DNA of 64,000 nucleotides, taken from assembly GCA_029204225.1 (NCBI GenBank), contig CM055097.1, positions 46,870,617-46,934,616 of the forward strand, in the 5' to 3' direction. The notes under the pieces were generated by a model. The model made no database searches, was not told the origin of the DNA, and worked only from the letters and a program-made list of their open reading frames with translations. The position numbers and the translations under genes are program-made. Shown in pieces: positions 54,751 to 64,000 of this stretch. This DNA comes from Diphasiastrum complanatum. Its lineage: Eukaryota; Streptophyta; Lycopodiopsida; Lycopodiales; Lycopodiaceae. Each line of letters starts with the position of its first letter. Position 1 is the first letter of the stretch.

Positions 54751-57700
54751 CTGTATCAGCAATATGCATCATCAATATGCATCTCCATTAGCTAGAACTG
54801 ACATTCCTGTGAAACCAGATCCTTAATAAGAAGAGTTATGCAACCATTCAATCAAAACGTTTGTCTAATAAAAAGACAATGAATAACAGATAGAATATCA
54901 GCCAAGGAAGTGCTATATCCAAAAAGGCAAGGCATCAATCAAAACGTCAAGGATTATAAGAATCTCAAAGAGTTTTTCTTCCCACTACAAGACCTCAAGA
55001 TGTCATGATCTTTCTTAGGATTACGCTTCAGTAATCCTAAGAGGGTATTTGACTAATATCAAATCAATACAAGCTTGATTGATTGCAATTTTTGATGTTG
55101 GATTATTTCCTCAAAAGAAGTTTGAAAATGAAAGTAATCCATAAATAACAAAAAAGAGTTTCCAGGTGGAACAAGAAAAATTATCTGTAAACATCCAAGT
55201 ATAGTTTAGTAAATAGGGGTATGACAATCATGTTGCAAGCCAGCATCTTGATTTATTGATATTGTTTTTCATACTTGTCGTTTGAAAAAGGTCTTACATG
55301 ATGGACATAATTGGCTACTTCATGGTAAAGCTCTTCTGTAGGAATAGGGGAGAGTGAAGCATGAACTAGCAAAGTTACTGAATAGAAAGGAGGTAATTGA
55401 GAAGTTATTCTAGTGTGCATACTTAAAACACATGGCATGGCCTCGAGAGACTAGCCAACATATCTGTCACTTCTCCACAGGTGGAGGAAAGGTGCAAAAA
55501 TGAAGAAAATGTGCAGTATTGAAGGTAGCAATAAATATCAAATTCAATCATTGAAGCCTCAACTTCTCCATTGCAAATAAAAGAAAATTTGCATATCCAA
55601 CAAGGAACGTCTCTTCTATACCTTGAATTGCCACATCTACCCACATGTAGATGAGGGAGCTGAAAGAAAAAGATCTATCAATATTAAAGGTCTAGGATAG
55701 TGCTTCAACATAACAAAAAAGAGATGCACAATCTTTAGATCTATGTAGTCCACCATCGAAGTATCAGTCAAATGAGGTCCCTACTTCACCAGAGAACATA
55801 AAGGATACTACATAACATCAAGTCAACTTGCTCTATCAAAAGTAAACTAAGAGTTAGCTGGTGTAAAACATGCCACTAAAGATGGATAATATTAGAGCAA
55901 AGCAGACAGCCACAAATTGGACAAAGATCACAATGAGATCTTTGTGTCCTGAATATGGCAGAAACATATATTGTAGTGCCTGAAATTAGTAAAGAAGAAA
56001 GACGTGCAGGTTTTAACTCTATGAAGTTCACCCAAAAACATCAGACCATCAACTCCATCATGAATAACACAAACCAACTGTACATCTATACTCGTCATCA
56101 ATGACCAAAATTCCGTACTAATCACATGCATTAAAGACACATCTGCTATAGCTTTAATACATTCATACAAAGAGCTATGTGCTTAGCGTCTATCACTTTT
56201 CTCAAGCTCAAGTGCAGACTCAACCATGACGAAAGCTAGAAACAAAGGCAAAGCCAACCGTATAAAGTGCCTACTTTCTCACAAGAAGGTAAGGAGTATA
56301 ATGTATCATCAGCTCAACTTCCTTAATCAAAACTAAACCTAGACAAGGTAGCTAGTGGGCAAAAGGCACCACTAAAGATAGTATAAATGAACTAGCTAGC
56401 TACAACTTGGACAAACATCTAAAATGCGACAAAAAAATATATCAATGTTTAGAAAAGAACCTAAACATAACTTGAAAGAGACGCGCAATCTTTTAACTCT
56501 ATGGAGTACACACAAAATAGAACAATGCTATAGAATTCTTGCTCATGACATTAGTTTCCAAGAGTAGGTGCAAGTCACATGCATTGAAGATGCATTCGCT
56601 AGTTACATTCATAGAAATACCATTGTGTTGAGTTTCTATCGATTGTGAAGGGCCAGACTCAATCATGATGAAGGTTAGCACTAAAGAGCAAATGCAATGA
56701 AATGAGGCCTCTACTTCAGTCTTCATCATAGAGATGTAAGGATATTACATGTCATCACTTCAAACTTAAACTTGGAGACCGTAGATGGTGGAAAAAAATC
56801 ACCACTAGAACAAACCAATTTTCTACGACTTCGACAAAGGTCTCAAATGAGAACTGAGCTCTCACAAGCATCAAGATTCAGGATCACTTGTAGATATGAT
56901 CTCCACCAACTCACAAGACTTGTAAAACAAGTGATTAAGATTCAAGAACAACAAGCTAACATCTAGAAAGCAAGAAGAAACAAACTACTACTTGGCCTCC
57001 AAAGACAATGCAAATGTAGCACCAAATCACAACTTTGCATTAGCTTCTCAAAGAGGTTACGTGGATATACATACAACACGTCCTTAATCTGAGGTTTAGG
57101 GTTTCCAATAGCTCATTGTAGCCCAAAACCTAATTGCTAAACCCTAATATCAACGATCTCTATAGGTATTTGCCCATTCTATTGTTTACATCAAAATTGA
57201 CTATTTATCTACTTTCTAGACACATTGTCCAAAGTGAACTTTGTGCTTGGTCAAAGCTTGAGTTTGGAGGTGCTCCACGTTTACAAACAAGTTTAACACA
57301 ATGCATTTGAGCATATTAGAAAGTAGCTTGAGTGGCCAAGTGACCATGATTCTATCAAGTTAACTTTTACTATATTTTAAAACTTATAGCCTAATGCAGA
57401 CAATATGGGTTTGCTAAGTGCTTATGATTTCTCTCTCTCTTTCGAATTAGCTACTCCTTAAAAGTATACTTTTTCTCTTTAATCCTATAAAAGAAAAAAT
57501 AAAAGACACGAAAATAAAAGAGAAGATAGTGTCCATATTAGATGTGTCACTATCACCTATACCAATTTTCCATAATGTAATGGAAATGCAACATGAAAGA
57601 GAACATGTGCTGATAATATATGAGTTCCTCCATGCTTCCATTACCAAAGTCCAGCCACCATATGTGACATCATCCATTTAAATAAGTGCTTGACTGCCTT

Positions 57701-60054
57701 TGCCATATTGTACCTCACTTGAGGTGAGTACAACAACATGATTCATTCATGAGTATGAATCATCAGCTTTGTCATGAAATGTGTCACGCTTGGTGAGTAG
57801 GTGATTATATGACCCTTTTGACGGTCCCCTTTCATGAACACAACCTAAAACAAGTGTTGGATATCTTGATCATTCTCCGTAAGCAGAGCTAAAATCCCTA
57901 GAACATGAAATGTGAACAACTTGTCGTCCACCAATTTCCCCTTTTAGAATTTTGTATATCTTGAAATATAAGGAACTAGGTCAAAGATCATAAATGCGAA
58001 CTATCTGTTTGTTAAATACAAGACAAAGCATATCCATGTTAATTCTAGGAACACAACAACAAAGAGACATGCAAGCTTCACCCTATGGCGTCCACTGACA
58101 AAGCATGAAACCATAAACTTCATCACACAAAGCATGAACCAATACTATGGCATCCCAACTAATTTCGCCACCATGAGTAGGAACAAGCCTCATGCACATC
58201 CATATTCGCTTTTGTAAATCTAGACAAAGACTAGTGTGTTGAGATTATGTCCTTTCCCCAAAGTGAAGGATAGACTTAGCCATAAAGAAACCTAGCACTA
58301 AAGAGCAAAGTTAATCAAATAAAGAACTTTATTGGAAACATGTAAGGAATGTGACATATCATCACTTCAGCTTGCTCAATTAAGACTAAAAGTAGAGAAA
58401 GTATATGGTAAGCAAAACACACCACCAAAGATAGGAAATATTGGAACAAACTCATTGGCTACAACTTGGACTAATAAATACTACATGTTTGCAAATAAGA
58501 CCCAAAAAGTATATAGATGTTAAATTTAGCGGAAGAAATGTAGGTAATAAAAACGAGAGATGTACACATGGTTCCTAGGAACAAGCAACAGAAAGCCATT
58601 GCTTGTGTCCTATGTTTTGTGATGCATGTGAATGTAAAATTCTTTTGCTAGTCAATGCTAAAGTTCTTTTGCAGGAGCAATGCGAAGGGAATCAAGACAA
58701 AAAATGGTAGTGGGCATAAAAGAGAGATAGGTCACGAGTCTTTGCTGCATGATTTCTTGGTTGTTATATGCTATTATATACTTCTTCGGTGTTCTTGTAT
58801 TGCCAATGGTAAAAATATATCATTACACAAATGACTAAGTGACCGGTCTAGAGGAATGCACTCACATTTGATATGTAGATCCTTGGAGTTAACTGGATTT
58901 GATACATAAGCCTCCTCAAAATAGTTGAGTTAGCAACCAGTCACATGTCCTAAGAAATGTGGTTAGCATGAGAGAACCTAAGTGACATGATAGTTTTAAT
59001 TACTCCTAAAGCTCTTGCATGGTAGCCAAGGTAGTATCATGTAGCATGAGCTAATGAATGATGGGATGCAGTCTAGTAAGGTGCTGAGAAAAGAATGATG
59101 GCAATCTTTAAGGAGGCCTACGATTTCATTGGTCTAGCAAGGTGCTAAGAAAAAAATTGTGACAAATTTTGAAGACAGGCCTCCCGATGTGCAGTTGGGT
59201 GGGTGGTGCATGTTCTTATGTTGAAATCACTTAATTAACTTCTTTTTATTTCTTTTAAGATGGTCTTGTAGAACTCTTTATTCACATCCACTTCAGAGAA
59301 TGATACACTAATGATGGGAAAACAAAAGAATAAGTACTAAGTTCTAACATATAGTGTACATTCTCTCATATCACAACATGAACAAGAAAAAAAACTTATA
59401 AACGAGTAGAACAAAGAAAGAGAATTTCGCAACTGGCCATCCATGTCATTTTTACATGCATACCATTGCCAAGCCATCCACACTACTGAAAATTTGGACC
59501 TAACCACCTAGTCGAACCCAACGCTATGTCTATTTCTTATCATGTGTTCCTAAAAATGTAATGCCAAGTGTCATTTTTCCTTTTGATTTCAGAGGCACCT
59601 CAAACAACACAATATACTTCTGCTTGCCACACATTAAAACTTAATGTCAAAATGTTCATGTGGACCGTTAGAGATGGACACTTAGCGCTTGAACCTGAAC
59701 TAGGTGTGACTAAACAGTTGTCCAGAAGAACCTTCAGACAAAAGGTCTGACAGAATCAACAGCCAGTATTACAATTTCTAATTTTACATATGGTTATGCA
59801 AAAAAAAAAACCTCACATTTGGCATTACATGAGAGAAGGCCCCAGAGCTCATGCCTTCCTCCAAGGTCAGGCCTTACCCTCAGGCTCAAGCCTCAAGCAA
59901 AAGCCCTCCCTCAAAGGAAGGCCCTCAATCCTGGGCCTCTCCCCCCACAAAATGGCATCCTGATAGGCCAACAAAGGAAGCAAGCTTATGTAACAGCTAC
60001 AGGAGATCCTAATCTGTATTTTCTCTGGCAATTACAGAGGAGGGAAGGAGAAAC
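54751..60054 (-). other. Intron 1 (5304 bp) with degenerate long repeats
   Basis: Donor CGAG|GTTTCT, acceptor ACAG|ATC. No transposon protein is recognisable. Between 55700 and 58500 a block of a few hundred bases recurs in diverged form. Landmarks such as caccactaaagatag lie near 55865, 56372, 56807 and 58425, each preceded by acatatcatcacttcaact-like and agcactaaagagcaaa-like words. Confidence 0.75.
55740..58450. repeat. Diverged long repeats in intron 1
   Basis: At least four similar segments with landmarks near 55865, 56372, 56807 and 58425; spacing is about 507, 435 and 1618 bp. The unit is non-coding. Their origin (transposon or old tandem duplication) is unknown. Confidence 0.55.
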
Positions 60055-60397
60055 CTCGGAGCGAACGGTTAGTCCACGAACTCTTGGCATGTCGAAGGAG
60101 TATGAGGCGACGAGTACATGGCACCAAAATTGGCCCAGCCTTTCTGCCTCCCACCATTTTCTGCTGCACACTACGTTCCACATTCATCCTCCAAGAGGGT
60201 CGACAAACGGATGTATAGTTCGGCATGCTTGGCCAAAGCCCCTGCCCTCTATGCCCAAGTTGTGATGACATTTTCAAGTTTGTTAAGAAACCGAAGAATG
60301 CCCTTGGAGGGTTTGAGTTTTGCTCAGTTTGCACATTGTTAAGCCGTCCTCTGAAGCTGGCCCCTGTTGATGGAGCTAAAGCTGCTTTCGTAGCCAT
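60055..60397 (-). CDS. SixA-like histidine phosphatase, exon 1
   Basis: ATG at 60397-60395 is the first Met of the frame; an in-frame TAG lies 36 bases upstream (60434-60436), and the context AAT-ATG-G is favourable. The exon encodes residues 1-114 and the first base of Asp115. Residues 1-95 (MATKAALAPSTGASFRGRLN..., rich in Ser, Arg, Asn and poor in acids) look like an organelle transit peptide. RRLILLRHAKSSWTNRSLR (96-114) holds the catalytic Arg102-His103. Donor GAG|GTTTCT. A plus-strand open frame across the same bases is its antisense shadow. Confidence 0.92.
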
Positions 60398-60910
60398 ATT
60401 TAAATGAAACCTTAATGTCTGGAATTGATGATCCTACCCTACCTTCTACCTCCCAGCTCACTTCCAATACAGCCTAGATTTTCTACTAGCAGATTTGCCT
60501 GACGTCCAGACAGACGGACTTATTCATCTTGTCTGCATACCCCATTTGGATACCCGGCAAAATATTTCTCCCGGTTATAGGCTCTTTCTTATACATTGTG
60601 CCGCACAGAGTTGCCTTATTGCTTCCAAGAGCGATCAACCAGCTTGGTACTCCACAACATCAATGGTTTGCTTCCTCCTACCGAATTAAATCGCCACAGG
60701 GAAAGCTACTTCAGGCACAAAGCAAGTACAAAAGATAAAATTTTGGGTCTCACTCTAAACTCGAATCACACCGCTTTGTTCACATTTCTACAAGAATTTA
60801 GATTCTGGGTCCACTAGGGAGATTTTCAGAAGCTGTTACAAATAACTACGCTAGAATCAATTTTGGCTCATTTAACAGAATTTCAAACTCTCTCTTACCT
60901 CTTCCAACAG
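60398..60910. promoter_or_regulatory. Upstream region of the SixA-like gene
   Basis: Expected to hold the 5' untranslated region and promoter, judged by position only. No convincing TATA box was fixed. Short plus-strand frames here match nothing I know. Confidence 0.35.
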
Positions 60911-61182
60911 TGAGGGGAAGTAATAGTAGTAGCTTTGCCAGCAGCCCAACTGAATCCACAAATGTTTCAAGCCCAGATGCAGGTTATAACAAAACTCGGC
61001 ACTTTCCAAAGTGGTGGCAGATCTACAAGAACCCACATGCAGAAGTATTCGATTGCTGTAAATACCTGCAAATCCTCATCCAATTCGTGTGCTCTGATGA
61101 ACACAAGCAAACCTTTCACAAAGGGAGCTTGTTGGAGACAACTCTAAAAGCTGCTAGATTCTTCCAAGGTGTTCTTCTATGA
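60911..61182 (+). CDS. Possible terminal exon of a divergent gene
   Basis: A strong-looking acceptor (tctctcttacctcttccaacag) ends at 60910. An open frame of about 90 codons follows to TGA at 61180-61182, including SSFASSPTESTNVSSPDAGY and KWWQIYKNPHAEVFDCCKYL. The mix of a Ser-rich linker and an aromatic segment looks coding, but I do not recognise the family and find no upstream exon. It may be chance. Confidence 0.25.
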
Positions 61183-62319
<1,137 letters not shown>

Positions 62320-62475
62320 TAACCAAGCATTGCCAATTCCAATTTATACTTCAAGTTAGTGCAACAATCCTTTATAATTAGCACCTTGTATGTCGATGAT
62401 TCATTGCTTTTCAGCAACAATACCAATTTGGTGAAGGATGCTAAACAGATGTTGTCTTCCGCATTCTATGAAAAT
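62320..62475 (+). pseudogene. Copia reverse transcriptase fragment with YVDD
   Basis: IANSNLYFKLVQQSFIISTL, YVDDSLLFSNNTNLVKDAKQ and MLSSAFYEN match the Copia polymerase around the catalytic box; YVDD is at 62389-62400. No other domain of the element adjoins it. It stops at a primer-binding site of opposite orientation. Confidence 0.8.
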
Positions 62476-62476
62476 A

Positions 62477-62488
62477 GCTCTGATACCA
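62477..62488 (-). other. Copia primer-binding site, minus orientation
   Basis: A perfect TGGTATCAGAGC on the minus strand, followed at 62489 by TGTTGG, a plausible LTR end. Confidence 0.75.
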
Positions 62489-62798
62489 TGTTGGAGTAAG
62501 TGAGAGAGAACGAAGAAGAGAAGCTTATCAAAGATAGACAAAAGTAGAGTTAAAATAGCAATGATCGACTTATAGAGTGCTTTCCTATTTCGACGGCACC
62601 ACGTGTGCTTAGTTCTAGAGTTATCGGGCCATCTTTCTTTTACGAGCCCTTTGAGTGTTTTTAAGAAACTCATCTTTGTACTTACAAGTGAGTTTGGAAT
62701 ATACAGTTTGAAGAGAGCAATTCTGAATTCTTGTTGCACTTGACGTTGTGTTGTGGTGATTGATCAGGTCGGGTGTTTTCAATTGTGTTTTCTTAACT
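62489..62798. repeat. 310-bp LTR-like segment between two outward primer sites
   Basis: Begins TG next to the minus-strand primer site and ends next to the plus-strand primer site at 62799. It may be one LTR, or two short LTR pieces joined head to head. No second copy is in the window. Confidence 0.5.
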
Positions 62799-62810
62799 TG
62801 GTATCAGAGC
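62799..62810 (+). other. Copia primer-binding site, plus orientation
   Basis: A perfect TGGTATCAGAGC, preceded by ttcttaact as in many Copia LTR ends. Confidence 0.8.
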
Positions 62811-64000
62811 CCTTGGTGGCTGGAATCACCGGACAAGAACAGAGAGCTGCGAATTCACGACGGTTTGTTGGCTAGGAAGCACAAAACCGAGTCTGTGGAG
62901 ATTCGTGGAACAGCTCAAAACTGTAAAAAGGATTCAGAGACAGAAAATTGTTGGTTGAATCAAAAAGCAAGCAAGTTTGAAGCTGAAAAATTCTTCTGGA
63001 GGGTTGCTTGGCGTTTGTGATTGGTTTGAATACAAAGGAAAGCTCAGGGAAAGCCTGAGTAAAGCTCAATATATTCTTCTCTTCAAAATTATTAGAGTTT
63101 CAAGGGACAAAATTAGAGATATCTCCTTGTAGGAGGACATTTTTAAAGCTGTGAGAGGCTGTGAATGGGCGCCCTGGTAGCGCGATTCAGCGGTAGGGAG
63201 GCCGCGACTGGCCGTGGAGGAGGAAGGCAACTAGTGCGATTCATGAGGAGCTGCCATAGCCCGTGAAGGAGTAAGAAAACTCCATCGCTGGAAGAGAGAG
63301 GAGGAGGAGAGGTCACGAGAGTTGTCGCGCGCTCAGTCCTGATCACCAGCTAGCGGCCCAGAAGTGTTCAGTACTTCGAAGGCCTTTGATCAACGCGCAA
63401 ACGCGTTGACAGCCGTCTGATCTTGATTCATACAGATCGACGATGGTCATTTCACAATAGGTGGGTCGTTGGATCTAAAGGATCCGTTGGATTGAAGTGA
63501 AAAAGTCTGAAGGGGTCTGAAGTGCAAAGTGCATTGCAACTTCATTAAAAATCTTTAAGCTGAGAAAATTGTTGTGTCCCAAGTCTTTGAAGGGTGAAGT
63601 TTCTTCACACTGAAGAAACAGTTCAAAAACCCAAATTGCCCTTATTTTCACCTCCTTTAGCCTATTTTGACCAAACGAAAGGCTATAGCCTCCAAACGAA
63701 GGGCACCCTGACTGTACCTGCAAGTACGGTACACCAAAACAGAGTGATTGCCGTGGAGAAAGTGTTCGAAGTGCGCCAGAAGTGATTTCACCATTCCACT
63801 GGGCAGGATGCTGGGAGTTGGTGACGTGAAGCATTTTGGAAAACGACGCCAGTTTGGCTTTCAATTTGGCAAAAGAGCGGCGAGTGGCCTGGTAAGCTAA
63901 AAATTGCAAGTCATTATTATCGATTTCTGACATCACGGTTGGCTCTAGCATACACTTTATAGCCTACAGGTGAAGTTTTAAGCAGTTCGGAGATGGCAAA
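62811..64000 (+). other. Putative leader of a Copia element cut by the window end
   Basis: Follows a perfect primer-binding site, so a gag would be expected further right. No gag motif is visible within the window. A GC-rich part (63150-63350) and a minus-strand frame at 63475-63951 have no recognisable domain. Confidence 0.4.

Larger units (their letters stand above)
41533..60397 (-). other. SixA-like histidine phosphatase gene, full span
   Basis: This entry joins the five exons listed separately. Coding lengths are 343, 100, 180, 118 and 99 nt, 840 in total, which is exactly 280 codons including the stop. All four introns are GT-AG and split codons where reading frame demands it (phases 1, 2, 2, 0). 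The product of 279 residues has an N-terminal extension of about 95 residues without acidic bias (likely plastid or mitochondrial transit peptide), then a branch-1 histidine phosphatase domain. Arg102-His103 (LRHAKSS) and His212 (GHN) are the catalytic core, with RTRET at 152-156. The bacterial homologue SixA removes phosphate from phosphohistidine. For plant members the substrate is not established, so I do not assign one. No gene symbol is given. Confidence 0.9.

Noticed and set aside
59819-60265. 148-codon plus-strand frame
   Set aside because: It is antisense to exon 1 of the phosphatase, whose minus-strand frame carries the catalytic RHA motif.
63475-63951. 158-codon minus-strand frame at the right edge
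   Set aside because: No recognisable domain, no splice or neighbour support; it lies in what should be the leader of a plus-strand Copia.

Overview
This is nuclear DNA of a land plant with a repeat-rich genome. Most of the window is decayed LTR retrotransposon sequence: Copia with iMet-tRNA primer sites, one Athila/Tat-like Gypsy element and several chromovirus-type Gypsy copies. It also holds a LINE fragment, fold-back elements and very long dinucleotide microsatellites. No bacterial, organellar or viral gene is visible. I cannot fix the species. Multi-kilobase TE-filled introns would fit a large genome (gymnosperm, fern, or repeat-rich angiosperm).

The one clear host gene is split over the right half on the minus strand and is easy to miss because no exon exceeds 345 bp. 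Five exons (60397-60055, 54750-54651, 47697-47518, 45743-45626, 41631-41533) join in frame, all with GT-AG introns. They give a 279-residue SixA-type histidine phosphatase (phosphoglycerate-mutase family) with a likely organelle transit peptide, RHA and GHN catalytic motifs, and a stop codon. Its introns are about 5.3, 7.0, 1.8 and 4.0 kb. Introns 2 and 4 are full of retrotransposon remains.

The 3' end of this gene, together with the 5' part of a Copia element lying downstream of it, is tandemly duplicated (about 36282-39016 and 39121-41932). The last exon therefore exists twice (41533-41631 and 38623-38721). The junction carries two inverted fragments, one of which forms a perfect 38-bp inverted repeat. 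This is the signature of template switching.

Layout: 1-3030, remnants of two opposed Copia elements. 5280-10828, an old Copia interrupted by a 3.95-kb non-autonomous Copia-like element (5530-9481, minus). 12886-13274, a GC-rich fold-back element against a Copia LTR. 14250-14757, a Copia integrase. 14790-19265, Athila/Tat-like LTR, gag and protease without reverse transcriptase. 19271-24645, a nearly complete but dead chromovirus with 34-bp tandem repeats at its 3' end. 24834-27555, microsatellites and a dyad-rich minisatellite. 27560-30085, a Copia collapsed into its own 3' LTR. 30086-34576, LTR-like and AT-rich sequence. 34577-42000, Copia element B and the duplication. 42000-60397, the host gene. 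60398-64000, upstream region, a Copia RT fragment and a 310-bp segment between two inverted primer-binding sites.

None of the transposons looks autonomous. The histidine phosphatase is the only locus I would expect to make a functional protein. The most informative structures are its split gene model, the duplicated terminal exon with its rearranged junction, and the long unclassified C-terminal reading frame of the 5530-9481 element.
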